NCBI GenBank assembly: GCA_025769875.1
Contig: JAGFNK010000033.1
Location: 1-64,000 of the forward strand
DNA: 64,000 bases
Direction: 5' to 3'
Source of the DNA: Russula earlei
Lineage: Eukaryota; Basidiomycota; Agaricomycetes; Russulales; Russulaceae
Below, piece after piece: positions 21,150-32,560 of this stretch (positions are counted from its first letter, which is position 1; the number at the start of each line of letters is the position of its first letter). The position numbers were made by a program, and so were the translations under genes. Below the pieces are notes generated by a model. It ran no database searches. It was given only the letters and a program-made list of their open reading frames with translations, and was not told where the DNA came from.

Positions 21150-24100
21150 GATGGGGGTTTGTATCAAGTTCTGATGGATTTTTATAGGTAAACTGGGTCG
21201 TTGTGATTGGTGGTATTTTGTTAGGAAGGGGTAAAGGCAAACATCTCTTCCTGGTAACCACATTGCATCGAAGTGTGGGCAGTTCTTCCATTTAACCAAA
21301 TATTGAAGTCGCTGTTGTTTTCCCCAGCGTCGATGATTCAAAATGGTTTCTATTTCTTCTCCTTCTTGCTCCGTCACCATATGGGGATAGGGAGCTGGGG
21401 AGCTAGGTCCCCGTGCGATGGTTTCTGTGTATGGTGTCAGCAGCGAGGCGTGGAACACATAGTGTATGTTCCATGTTGGTGGTAATTTCAATTTGAATGC
21501 TACTGGGGAAATTTCTTGCGTAACGGTGAATGGTCCATGCCTCTTTGGTGCTAGTTTGTTAGATAGATAGGGGAGTGACAAGTTCTTGGCTTCCAGCCAG
21601 ACTTTCTGTCCCTCCTTGAACATTGCTTTGGGTGTGGGTCGGTTTTGTGCTATTTGGTTAATGGCAGCTATGGCTTGGGCCCTTTTTGTTTCTAGTAGTT
21701 TCATACGTGTTTCCACGAATTTGTTATTTGTGGGGACGGTTAAGGATGGTGAGTTCATGGGAATATATCCTAAGAGTGCTTCTGATGGTGTCATGTTGAT
21801 GGTGGCGTTAACTCGTGAGTTATGAACTGCTGTTGCTAATGGTAGCCATTGGCTCCAGTCGGTTTGGTTTGTGGGTAATTAATCGAAGGTATTGTTCGAT
21901 CCATTGGTTATTCCTTTCAGAGATCCCATCTGTCTGATGGTGGAATGCCATTGACAGGTTCTGCTGTATTCCTAGTCTCGTGTTAAGGGCCTTGCCGAAG
22001 TGTGATGTGAATTGTGGGTCTCGGTCTGATATAATCTTGGTGGGGAGTCCGAACCAAGGGTACATGTGTTCAAGGTATAGTTGGGCAATTTGCGGTCCTG
22101 TTATGGTGTTTGGCAGGGTAGAAATATAGCTGTTCTTGTAGCACCATAGGTCCACTATGGTTAGGATAGCGTCGAACCCTTTGCTTTTGGGTAGTTGGGT
22201 TATTAGATCCATGGCTATTTGTTGGAATGGGAGGTTCTCTTGTTGTGATGGGATTCGATACATAGGGGTTTTTGTTTGGTGTGTGAGTATTTTGTTTTGT
22301 TGACATGTGTTGCAATCCTGTCACATAGTCTCTGATCCATGCATTCATTGACAGCCACCAGTATGATCAAATTACTTTATGGAACGTTTCGTCTCTTCCA
22401 GGGTGGCCTGCTGTTGGATGGTCATGGAATTCCTGTAGGATTTGTCTTTTGAGGTATAGTTCAGGGGGTACGACGAGTTGCCCTGCATTTCCCAGACTCC
22501 TTCCTTGGTTTTTGTTAATCCGAATGTTCTGGGACCATTCTTGACATAGGTTTTGGTGACGTTTTTGAGCTTGTTGGACACGTCCTTTGATGGAGCCAAT
22601 GAGGATAGTGCGAACAAATAGTTCTGATGGAAGGACTGTGACATCCTCATTGTCCTTGTCACCTTTATTGGCGTCTGGTGGTCTAGATAGGAGGTCTGCT
22701 GCCGAGTGTTTCTTTCCAGGGACTGTGTTGTATTTTTAGCCAATAATCTTGTAGGTTGGTAAACCACCTAGCCACTCTTCTGTTTATTTTCCTGGGGTTC
22801 TTCCAGTAGGTTAGGTTGGTGTGGTCTGTTAATAAGGTTATTGGGTGGTTGGTTCCTGCTAGATGTGGTCTCCAGTGTAACAATGCATTGTGTACTGCCG
22901 ATAATTCTCTTCGTATATGTCGTAATTTCGTTCTGTGGGTGTAAAAGTGGAGGAATAATAAGCAATTGGGTGTCGTTGTGGTTTGGTGGGTTTGGTGGGG
23001 TTAATTTCTCCCTCTTGTGAGAGTATGGCTTCTATGCCATATGCTGAGGCGTCTGTTTCCAAGAAGAATGGTTTATTGTAGTCTGGTTGGGTTAGTACCA
23101 GCTTTTCAGTGGTTAGGCGTTTTAGTTCGTCAAATGCCTTTTGTTGATTGTGAGTCCAGTTCCAAACTGTTGCTTTTTTGGTTAAATCCAGTAATGGTCT
23201 TGCGATATTGGAGTACCCTGGTATGAAATATCGGTAGAAGCCCATGAACCCTAGGAAGGCTCTGATATCAGTGGGTGTTTTGGGGTTTGGCCAGATTTGT
23301 ATGCTGGTCACTTTCTTTGGATCCATTTGAATGGTATTCCCTTTTAACACTACTCCTAGAAACTCCACGGTGTTTTGTTCAAATTGACACTTCTCTGGTT
23401 TGAGGTAGAGATCGTGTTTCTTCAGTTTATCCAATATTCTATGGACATAGTTTTCATGGTTTGGGTCGTCCTTTTTAGTTGCGATTAATATATTGTCCAT
23501 GTAGATGGTCAACCAATCTTCTCGTAGTTCTTCTTTGAATATGGCATTCATCATGGTTTGGAAGGTAGCCGGTGAATTGGTTAATCCAAAGAACATTACT
23601 GTGGGTTCGAATAGTCCTTCATTCATGAGGAAGGCCACCTTCCATTGGTCTCCCTCTTTGATTCAGATGTTGTTGTATCCCCATCGTATATCAAATTTGG
23701 TGAACTTCTCTTTTCCACGGACTTTGTTTATAAGTTGCGGGATTAGAGGTAATGGGTACCGATTTTGTATGGTCCATTCGTTTAGTCTTTGATAGTCCTG
23801 TACGGTCACAATTTCCATCCTTCTTTTTAATGAAAAAGAATGGGGCGGCATATGGAGATTTAGATGGTCATATATATCCCTTCTGCAGATGTTCTTTGAC
23901 AAATTTCTTTAGTTCTTCCTGTTCATTTTGTGTTAATGGGTATATCTTTCCAGGTAAGGAGCTAGGGGCTCTGGGTTTTAGTTGAATGGCATGATCCCAT
24001 ATCCTTGGTTCTGGAAATCGTTGCGCTGCTTCTTCCGAAAATACTTGACTATGTCGTTGGTATTTTTCAGGTATATCGGCATGGTTGGTGGTATCAGGTG

Positions 24101-24590
24101 GAAGGATAATTCGTCCAATGTATAGTTCTGCGGTCTCCTTTCTTCTGGGCGAAAAATCGAGCTTTTGTAGCGTCAGGCATTTTAGCAATGATTGGTAGAT
24201 GAGATGCATTGATCCATCCTCTTGCCCAGTCGATTTTTGGTTGGTTTGCCGCGAACCATGGATATCCTAGAATCATTTTGTTCTCTCCTAAGTCTGATAG
24301 GAAGAATCTCATTTTGATAGTCTTGGGTCCTGTCCTGATGTCTAAATCTGTGTAGTGTTGCAGGGCTCCTGTTTTGTTGGGGGTTCTGTCAACATTTAGT
24401 AATTTTCTTGGTTGGTCTAGTTTCTTTATTGGAAGGCAGAGCCATTGGGCATATTTCAAGTTAAGAAAGTTTTCCAGTGGCTCCAGAGTCCAATAGTGCG
24501 ATCAGTTTCAGCCCTCTTTTGATATGAATGGAGATATACTCTGACTGTCATTGACTTTCTGTTAGACATATATACATTCTTATCAAAGCT
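21150..24590 (-). pseudogene. pol of D1 (protease-RT-RNase H-integrase-chromodomain), broken
   Basis: Protease remnant near 24470-24500 (ALLDSGAT), RT (FDIRWGYNNI near 23670; [17 protein letters not shown] near 23495), RNase H (ETDASAYGIEAILSQE near 23045), integrase finger region (HPTAGHPG near 22405) and core motifs MDLITQLPKSKG, SDRDPQF, HQTDGISERNNQWIEQYLR (22250-21870), then a chromodomain variant (EEIETILNHRRWGKQQRLQY near 21290). The RT box reads YMDN instead of YxDD, so a catalytic Asp is replaced. A stop follows WGYNNI where Arg or Gln is expected, and frames change several times. The 3' limit is approximate because ORF3 overlaps. Confidence 0.88.
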
Positions 24591-24591
24591 C

Positions 24592-26402
24592 CTAATCCAG
24601 GCTGAACGGATTAGGGAGAGGGAAAATCCAATGAGACTCCAAGTTGAGCGGCTAGTGCGTCTTTGTCTTGGTCCGATAGTGCCTCCAGTGTGGCCCTTGC
24701 AGCTGTGATTCGATCTTCAGGGGATGAAGATGAGCGGGTATGAGCGGGGTGAGGTGTTTCTACAATGGTAGATGAAGTTGCATGACTTGTCCTCTGAAGT
24801 TTCTCTGGTTTCGGAACAGGGGTGCTCGTGTCCTATCGATGTCCATGGGTACTTGCTGGTTAGCCATAGATCTGGGGGCGTTTGATGAATTGTATCCCTG
24901 TTGGAACGATTGGAACGTTCTGCGCCCTCCTGGGTTGAAGGTATTTCATTGTTGATATTGTTGATTCCCGCGGTAAGGGAATCCCCCTCTCGGGACAAAG
25001 GGTGTGCGTCTGAAAGTATTGTTTTGTCCTAACAGGTTGGCTAGCAATTGTTTTCCTTTGACTATTTCAACTGCTCGTTGTTTGATGTTGTCATAGGAAT
25101 TCATGTTTTGTGAGGTCAATATGGTGTCGAGGACATTTTGCGGTAATCCTCTCATAAACAAATGGGTTACCGAGTCTTCTCTGAGTTGGTAGCCGGCTTC
25201 GCGAGCGAGCGTCTCAAACGCCGCTATGTATTGATCTACTTTGTTGTTTCTGAGTCGTAGATCTGAGATTTTTCCAGCTGCGCATTGTGCTCATCCAGTA
25301 TCATGGAATTGTTGTTGAAATTCATGTAGGAATTGCTCCCACACTGCTGGAATATTGTCTTGTGGACCGAGAGTATCGATCCACGTTCCTATACTCCTAG
25401 CCCAGTTGTTGGTTTCTGGTCTTTTTATGAGAGTTAAGGCCAACGCAACTTGTCGAATGGGGGAGTTCATGCCAGTGACAGTTCGATTGGTGCAGAGATA
25501 GTTGGTTAATTCTCGAATAAACAGGTCTGCCTTGGTTCGGTCGCCTTCGAATGGAATAGGAAGACTTCCGAGGGTTTTGGTATCGCCTGGTGCCGGTTGT
25601 GGTATCGGGATCTGAGGTAAGTTAGCGTTCAGACCATATCCTCCAGGGCCTCCCGGACCACCAGGGCCTCCTGGGCCACCTGGACCACCTGGACCTCCTG
25701 GTCCTCCAGATCCTGAAGGATGGCCTCCGCTTCGTCGCAGAGCGTTTCTAAGAGCCTGATATGTATCAGTTTGGCATGGTGGCGTTTGCTCTCCCAACTG
25801 TGGTTGATGTTGCTGGCGATGGTCGACATCGTGGTTGTGACAGTTGTTGTTGGTTGGGTAGTTGTGGTAGTGGTCGTAACTGTGGCCATGGTGTCTGCTC
25901 TCTGATGGGGAAGCGTTGATAAGGGAAGGTTACTGGGGAAGAATACAGTGGGGGTGAGGGTGTCGTCATCGTTCGATCTGACAGTGTCTGGTCCAAGGTT
26001 GTCGGGGATGGGCGCGTTTCATATGTCTCGTGCGGTATTGGTTTCCTCTTCGATAGTTTCTGTGCTAGCTGGTTCTGAATGCTTATCGTCTGTATTTTCT
26101 CCAGCTTTCGTCTCGTCGAGATTATCTCGTGTGTCAAGGTTGTAGCGATTCAAATCTTCTCATTCTTCTCCGAGGTAGCACCTGCCGCTTTCGTCTTGGA
26201 ATATTTTGTACCAAGTGTCTGCTCCGTAGTAAACTGGTACTGTGAGATCGTCGAATACTCGTCCTCCTGATGGATGAGTAATGTAACAGCCTAGTGTTTG
26301 TTTGTTCTCTTCGGGTCCAACCCAATACGTTCGCATGTTGAACGGTACAGTGAGCCTATTCTGCTCTGGCAGGTAAACTCGTTCCCTGCGTGACGAAGCC
26401 AT
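24592..26402 (-). pseudogene. gag of D1, broken
   Basis: ATG at 26402 (MASSRRERVYLPEQN). N-terminal domain to about 26160, then TGA near 26159 and another near 26020; Thr-rich stretch; a frameshift near 25800; a collagen-like run of GGP triplets (25640-25725); capsid-like region (LPIPFEGDRTKADLFIRELT near 25560; QYIAAFETLAREAGYQL near 25210); a C-terminal region with many Gln and Gly (FVPRGGFPYRGNQQYQQ near 24990) ending FPSPNPFSLD at about 24594. No zinc knuckle is visible, which is unusual for a gypsy Gag. B2 lies within the start codon region, separating gag from its leader. Confidence 0.85.
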
Positions 26403-27365
26403 TGTCAAGACTCACTGTTGAACTATCCAGTTCAAGAGCGAGGGATAAGCTCGAAGACTGAGTCGATAGACGTCCAAGATGGCATGGGCCAGAAGTAAAG
26501 TCCAGAGTAGTAACAGATACCAGAGAGGCACTGTTACCGTGAGAGTAGAGCAATCACGCAGGGAAGAGGCCAGGATAGTCACAAGGGGACGGTCCTTTTA
26601 GGAGTATCCCAGGAATGGAGAGTGCCGTAAACAAATGGACAGTCTGAGGACTGTCTGCTACTTTATTGAGTGCTTATATACTACAAGAGAACTGCTAAAT
26701 AGGGAACAAGTCATAACCTTGTTATCAAGCACAATAGAGTGATGAGTAAGAAGTCGGAGGACGCTTACTGAGCATGCTCAGTCATGCTCAGTAAGCTGCT
26801 GAGTAAGAAGGCTCCTCTTGATGAGTAAGAGCTTCCCTTGTCCACGTGTTCACTGCTTTAGTGCACGTGCGAGCACCTGATTCATTTCTTGTTAGTTAGT
26901 TTAGGGCTGGTCATTTGAGGACTTGTAGTTTGGTTAGGGGATAGTGTTATCTTATGAGGCCCTTATATAGTTCTATTAGGGTTCTTAGAGTCGACCCTCA
27001 TACTTCTATTAAGGTCCTTAGTATTGCCTTATAGTCCGTTCTATAGTTATTAGAGTTGGTCTAATAACACATTGTAGGGCCTTTGATACTAGGTTAGTGC
27101 CTATTGTAGAGCTCCTAGGGTCGTTCCAAAGGGTCCTTAGGAAGGCCCTAATACTGTCTTTTGTTACTAGAAGGGTTGCCTTTAAGTGGGGCTTGCTGTA
27201 TGTCGATTGTGCCGAGAATTGCTCGCGCAACAATGCACGCGCGATATTGTGGACACCTCTACTCACCCCTTTTGCTCGTGTGAACAGGGTGACACCATGG
27301 AGGCTGGGTTTCCTCCTATAAGGAAGGGTCCTTCAAGGACCCTCTCCGGAGAATGGTTCATGACA
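26403..27365 (-). repeat. Solo LTR B2 (963 bp) at the D1 gag start
   Basis: Same termini as B1, flanked by GCCAT (26398-26402 and 27366-27370). The duplicated bases are the start ATGGC of gag on the minus strand, so both sides keep an ATG. Confidence 0.95.
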
Positions 27366-27379
27366 GCCATGATGAAACG

Positions 27380-27390
27380 AAGTCGAATCT
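27380..27390 (-). promoter_or_regulatory. Self-priming primer-binding site of D1
   Basis: On the coding strand AGATTCGACTT, two bases (TT) after the LTR, as in the A elements. The predicted transcript start in the D1 LTR is AAGTCCAATCT (27514-27524), complementary at 10 of 11 positions. The older D' copies read AAGTCAAATCT and AAGTTGAATCT, consistent with an ancestral perfect AAGTCGAATCT. Confidence 0.6.
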
Positions 27391-27392
27391 AA

Positions 27393-27743
27393 TGTCACCG
27401 CCGTCGAGTTAGACGATGATTGATTAGATCCGTTGAGTGTTTGATGGTAGAGTTAACTGGTAGTCAGGCAGTTAATGAGAAGAAAGGAATCAATTGTCTG
27501 GTAACTAGACAGGAGATTGGACTTGGGCTCTTAATGAGTCCTTCGTACGGTTTATATACCTGCGAGAATACCTAGAACTTGTTGGTACATTCGAGAGCGA
27601 GAGTCCACGAGAATCGTATGGAAAGCTAGAGACTGGTCGACGCGTAGGAGGAAAAGACAAGTGGCTTCGACGCGCGACCGGAAGGTTCGAAAATTTACCA
27701 TACGCGGCTCTTCCCTTTACGCCCTGCTGGACACGCGGTATCA
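27393..27743 (-). repeat. 5' LTR of D1 (351 bp)
   Basis: Same ends and length as 19921-20271. TATATAA on the minus strand at 27558-27552, followed by GGACT...AGTCC (27541-27519), an inverted repeat centred about 28 bp downstream. Confidence 0.95.
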
Positions 27744-27774
27744 AGTTACCTCTGCCATCAAGCCCTCAACGAGT

Positions 27775-28255
27775 CTAACTCTTCTTCATCTTACCCGACG
27801 GCTCTCCCTTCTTCTTCTTGCGACGCATCGGAGGGCCATTCTTCGTACGCTTATATTTCGAAAATCTCTTGTTCAACTCTTCCTCTTCCTCCTTCGTAGT
27901 AGCACTTGCTAGTATTCGTTCCCGCCAATCTCCAGTCGTCAGGCCTTCGATTGAAACGTTCAGATCGTTTGAATCAAAGAGTGGCTGCTGTTCCTCACCA
28001 GCATCCCCATAATATGAATCATCTCCCGATGCCCGTTTCGAGAGAATGTTCGCATTGATTATTCCCTCCCTCGGAGATGTCCACACCGTCTCCCTTGAAG
28101 CCAGGATTGGATTTGGTGCATCTCTGCAAGGTAAAGCTGACTTCGTGGGGGGGAGGAGAGAACCTGAAGAAATATGCGTACCCTGATGGAAGAGCAAACG
28201 ATGGAACGATTCCAATGGCGAGGGAGAATATGGCAGCAAATTTAAAGGCGCGCAT
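27775..28255 (-). CDS. Small protein with N-terminal signal peptide, copy 1 (two exons)
   Basis: Exon 1 28255-28182, intron 28181-28124 (58 nt, GTACGC...TTGCAG), exon 2 28123-27775, giving 140 aa. Residues 1-22 (MRAFKFAAIFSLAIGIVPSFAL) are a textbook signal peptide: positive start, hydrophobic core, small residues at the cut. The mature part has a dibasic site (ILSKR), an acidic middle (DDSYYGDAGEEQQPLFDSND) and a strongly basic Lys-rich tail. A consensus TATA box lies 165 bp upstream. The paralogue at 59569-60038 keeps frame, intron and stop through many substitutions and indels, which argues for selection on the protein. I do not recognise the family; a secreted protein is inferred from the signal peptide. 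An old D' LTR starts within about 10 bp of its stop. Confidence 0.75.
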
Positions 28256-28419
28256 TATTACTTAGGAGTGAATTTTTGGATTGTTGGGACTGAAATTTGT
28301 CCAAGTCGTCAATGTATGAATAAGATGTAGATTGTGTAGAAAGACTGTCGGTATCCAGCACCGGCTAGTATGGAATGAATGGGAGCGCAGCTGGGGGTAA
28401 TCGTAGACGCAGGCGTTAA

Positions 28420-28426
28420 CTTTATA
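28420..28426 (-). promoter_or_regulatory. TATA box of secreted-protein copy 1
   Basis: TATAAAG on the minus strand, 165 bp before the ATG, preceded by a G-rich run. The same element precedes copy 2. Confidence 0.6.
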
Positions 28427-29397
28427 CTGTAGCCAGCCCCCCACCCCCTCCCATCTTTTCGCGATTCCTTGATCAGGATTGGTAGGGCTATCATCCCGTC
28501 AACCCCGTATCACGATCACCTGATGTCGATGCCATTGATGCATCAGCATTCCAACGTTGCACAACCGTGAAAGGAGCGAGCGCATGAGTCATCAAGGTCG
28601 AGTGGCCACCGAAAAGAGGGGCAAACCTGTTTGTCATCATGCAAAAGCAAACGTGCCAGTGCAGTCCTATATTGTTTGGCCTTCGGATATGGAGCGCGAG
28701 TTGTCGTTTGGCAGGCTCTGTGCGACGCGATCTCAAAATCGTGGCCAGTCCAGTTTGCCGGTAAGCGCGCCTCTGTTGCTGGCGTTGTGGAGAGAACTGG
28801 TGCCATACAGTGCCCTATATCATGATACCTTTAATCGAACGGCAGGACGTGAGTGATACTGCGAATACAACGCCAATACAGCCTGAGACCTAGGACGTGG
28901 TGTCTCGCTTGTGAGTATATGACCATTTGGCCACCCAAACCAGGTGTCATCTCCCATATTACCGCAACGCCGGCGGCCACTGCTTCCGAGGCAACCACAC
29001 CCCATCCGCGTTAAAGCGCCGGTATCGCGTCTCGCCCCATATCATAAGTGGTCCCAATGAAATTATGATGGACAACACGTGTAAAGCGAAGAGTGGGAGA
29101 ACTCACGAAACCACGTCCAGGAGTGACGGCCAAAGACTTGCTCCCTCCAAGTTTGCACGCACGCTGCCGAGCCACCACACGTTACCCTCGCACCCAATTC
29201 GGCCGTCCACCTCGCTCTGGAAGCTTCGGGTCAGACACAAGAACTCACTTTCTGATTCTGCGCACCTACACACTGCCCGATCCCTCGCATTGCCGCGTGG
29301 TTGATCCCGAAATGTACCATTTCACTAAAACGTGAAGCACCTACAAGGGCGATGAGGATCGAATCTTAAGACACCTCAATGCCTCTACCCATTCCAC
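28427..29397. other. Host segment U1, no recognised gene
   Basis: Matches 58436-59397 inverted, nearly base for base. Open frames occur on both strands (28927-29304 plus; 28543-29005 minus region) and are conserved in both copies, but whole-DNA similarity explains that. No domain is recognised. Confidence 0.5.
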
Positions 29398-29400
29398 AAA

Positions 29401-29805
29401 CATGACATGCAGGAAGGGATAAGTCAAGTCTGCTTATAGTCAACTCAGTGGACAATAAAAGTAAAATATTTCAAGTGCTGAGTAGGGTCTGTTGGGCCAC
29501 AAATTATATTACATAAGTAATGACCTTAGTTGAGCACAAAAAATGTGACAAAAAAGGTTAAATATGGAGAGTCTACTCATTCCGGCACAACATTTACCCT
29601 AGCCTGGCTAAAAGTTGTGCTGGAATGAGTAGACTCTCCATATTTAACCTTTTTTGTCACATTTTTCATGCTCAACTAAGGTCATTACTTATGTAATACA
29701 ATTTGTGGCCACAACAGACCCTACTCAGCACTTGAAATATTTTACTTTTATTATCCACTGAGTTGACTATAAGCAGAGTCGACTTATCCCTTCCTGCCTG
29801 TTGTG
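29401..29805. mobile_element. Foldback element 1 (405 bp, near-perfect palindrome)
   Basis: The two halves are inverted copies (arms about 190 bp, ends GCAGGAAGGGATAAG and CTTATCCCTTCCTGC) around a short centre at about 29600. Flanked by AAA (29398-29400 and 29806-29808). The U2 copy near 58430 has a single AAA there and no insert, proving insertion with a 3-bp duplication. Non-coding. Confidence 0.93.
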
Positions 29806-29808
29806 AAA

Positions 29809-31241
29809 GTGAGCGAAACAACGACGTACCATGCCACAATGATGCGTGTGTGGAAGCTTGATGATCCCGCACTTCTCACGATATCGATGACATTTGCACT
29901 GCGGGTGATCACTCTGGTTGGAAGTTTGTGAGCAGGTTTTCAATCGAGAACGTGGGCCCTTTGAAGAATGCTGTTTCTCTTCAGGGAAGGTGTCGATGTG
30001 ACCACTACTTTCAGTGCCCAGTTGAGCTGAGCCAAGTGTGATTGTGACTGATGGGTAAAGTGGGAATGAGAATGAAGCATGCTGGACACGCGCGATCACT
30101 GGTCCATCCATGTTGGGCGAGAAGACAGGAGAGGTGAGGGATGATGAGGGCAGGAATGGTGCGCGTGGACTTGCCTTGAGGTGGATGGTTGCAGTGGCTG
30201 TGGCATGACGGACAGGAATGGATAAGTCCAGTCCACTAAAACTCAACTCAGTGGTCAATAAAGGTTAAATATAAATATATTGACCACTGAATTGACTCAG
30301 CTCACATACTATCCCTGTGAGTCTTCTTTGGAATTTCGCAAAAATGTGACACCGGACTGTCAGACTTTGTCAGCAGAGTGGTGCTTGAACATCTTTACAA
30401 TTCAGAAAATAAATATAATTATTTAATGATAAGAATAAATTACCTGATAACAGAAGTTGTCATACTTGAAATGGAAATTGTGGCATAACAGAGGGTCAAT
30501 GTCGCACTGCACTCTTCTACTGCAATGATGCCCAAGCCACATCCAACTCCCTTGCACCTCTGTCATCCTGCCAGCAACAGACATCATGCCCTTGCAATCA
30601 TGATGGGGATGCCCTCCCAACAAATCAGCACCACACAAAGGCTGAACAGCCCTGCCAACACCACTCCCTTGTCGCCTCCATCATCCTGCCAACACATGCC
30701 ATGTGACTGTGATCCCCTTCATGCATGTGTTCTCCAAGACACATGAGGGCCAAATGGTCCCACCCAACACCACTCCCCCACCTTCATCATCTCACCTTCA
30801 ACACATGCTGTGCCATCATGCATGCACCCTCCCAACAAATTGATACATGACATGAAGGTCAAATGGCCCCACCCAATGCCACTCCCTTGCCACCTCTATC
30901 ATGCAAGCACACACTGCACAATTGTGATTGCCTTTGTGAGTGCATTCTCCTGACAAACTGGTGAACCCCAAAATGAACGCCAAATGGTCCCACCTAATGC
31001 CACCCTCAATGTCACTGAGCAGCATTGTGGCTTTCAGGTGCTTTCTTTCATTTTACCTTTCTTTTCTTCTTTTCTTCCTTTTTCTTTTCTTCATGTTCTT
31101 TCCTCTGGTCTAGGGTATGCAGGACTGCCCTGGTGGACCTCCAGAATTAGAACCATCACAGCACGCATGGCAGAGACAACACTCCACATGCCACAGCTGC
31201 TCCCCTAGTGCCTGCATGCTCACCATGCACTCAACCCCACC
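29809..31241. other. Host segment U1, no recognised gene
   Basis: Inverted match to 37660-37871, 47210-47542, 56866-57259 and 57898-58435, so it carries the uninterrupted targets of A2, A3, solo B3 and the 638-bp MITE. A minus-strand frame 29767-30258 starts in a transposon relic and is conserved only partly in U2. 30213-30290 is a foldback-like relic. Confidence 0.7.
30213..30290. repeat. Relic related to the foldback family
   Basis: GGACAGGAATGGATAAGTC followed by CAACTCAGTGGTCAATAAA closely parallels the foldback ends; a hairpin TCAGTGGTCAATA / TATTGACCACTGA lies next to it. The same relic is at 57900-57990, so it predates the duplication. Confidence 0.55.
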
Positions 31242-31730
31242 TGTCACCGACTGGGGGTGGTGTCGCTGACAAATCATTTCATGTGCGAGATGTGCACACA
31301 GAGTCGAGCGAGATGACGAGTTCTTGCGGAATTTGGGGTTCTCGGTAACAACACAGTGAAGGCTAGTGTGTACCATGGAGAAGAACTACAATGGATAAGT
31401 CTTCGTGTTCAAAGACTTAGAGAGATAGAAGAGTTTCTGAAGCGATTGCTTGATTCCCTGCAAGCCTACAGTCCTGAAGCTTAAATCCAGTGATATTCAC
31501 AAGAGAACAAGCTTAAGGCTTGTTCTCTTCTACCGACAGGTTTATATAGACAGATATGTCCTATATCAAATAGTAGACATGCAGTAACAACAAGACAATC
31601 GGAACTAGAACACGCTGGAAGGTGGTACATGCAAGGCTGATCAGTCATGAGTATGCGTGGGAATCGTGAGGCCTGTCTGGGGAGGCTTGTCTGGTTGCTG
31701 GTCTGGTCCGAGGGGCCGGTACTCATGACA
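31242..31730 (-). repeat. 3' LTR of A1 (489 bp)
   Basis: TGTCACCGACTGGGGG to ACTCATGACA on the plus strand. Next to it, TCACCCCCTTGTTAA is the polypurine tract on the minus strand. Confidence 0.95.
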
Positions 31731-32560
31731 TCACCCCCTTGTTAACATCTAAGCAGCGTAGGGAATGATGGTGGAGTGGCAACGATGGGTGTGGTAGTGG
31801 AGTTGGTCGCGGGGGACTCAACATATTCTGTTGGTCTTGCATCATCAGTGTGGATTCCTGCAATGGTCAGCGACGTGTCCATGATGGTTGCAGAGGATGC
31901 AGATGGCAATCTTGGGGCATTCGAAAGTGTCATGTCCTCCATCATGACACCAAGTGCATTTGTCAGAGAGTCGGGGGGAGAACTGATACCATGGGTCCAT
32001 TAGGGCTTCCTTGGCATCTTTATGTTCTTGATTGGTGAGTTGGGGCATGGTTCCGAACAAAACGTGTGGTTCAAGGCAAGCTTTGGCGTTGGCCCTGGCC
32101 AGTTTGATTTCCGAGTCCCTTACTTCCCACACCATGTTGTGATACCTTTCTCGAGCAGTGACGAGGCTGTTCGCCATTTGTCGTACCTTTTTTATGGCGG
32201 ATTGGTAATGATGTACTTTGGCTTCCAAGGACAGGTCCTGTTCAAACCTCAGTGCCTCATTTATTGCCTTGGTGTGTCTGAGGCTGTCTTTGAACAAGAA
32301 GGTGTCTTTTTGTGTGAGAAGAGGGCAAGGGTAGGGATCGGCTTATGCTCGAATAGGCATGCGGTGAGTGGGGCATCCAGGGCCATAGGTGGCCAGCAAA
32401 GAAGGGAAACCGTTGGTGAGGTCCGGAAGGACAAAGCGAGGGGGGATTGTATCATCTTCATTGCCTGGGTTTGGGATTAGCAGGTCAAGCCCTAGATCTC
32501 CTTCTTCCCATCCTTCTCCGAGTTCTTCTAGCTCTGAGGGTTGAGTTGAGTTAACAGGTG
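31731..32560 (-). pseudogene. ORF3 of A1, C-terminal part with two CCHC zinc knuckles
   Basis: Minus-strand reading: ELEELGEGWEEGDLGLDLLI near 32540, GPGCPTHRMPIRA then an in-frame stop near 32345, a long helical region (FEQDLSLEAKVHHYQSAIKK; RERYHNMVWEVRDSEIKLA, 32250-32080), and two tandem C-x2-C-x4-H-x4-C knuckles (CTWCHDGGHDTFEC and CILCNHHGHVADHC, about 31962-31860), the type of finger that binds single-stranded nucleic acid in Gag. The ORF is separate from gag, which has its own knuckle. Except for the stop, the frame is largely open. A1, A2 and A3 share this layout. Confidence 0.8.

Larger units (their letters stand above)
19921..27743 (-). mobile_element. Ty3/gypsy chromovirus D1
   Basis: Full-length LTR retrotransposon on the minus strand: 351-bp LTRs, gag, pol with a divergent chromodomain, and a coiled-coil ORF3. 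Target duplication AGTTA on both sides; the empty site is seen in U2 near 60073 (AGGTAACTGGTAG). Solo LTR B2 is inserted at its gag start codon. Many stops and shifts make it defective. Confidence 0.93.
31242..32560 (-). mobile_element. Ty3/gypsy chromovirus A1, 3' part
   Basis: Contains the 3' LTR, polypurine tract and C-terminal two-thirds of ORF3. Its outer flank is CCACC (31237-31241), complementary to GGTGG before the 5' LTR at 740. Its inner end abuts LTR C2 with flank GGTG (32557-32560), complementary to CACC at 7359-7362. Together with 740-7362 it forms one element. Confidence 0.93.
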
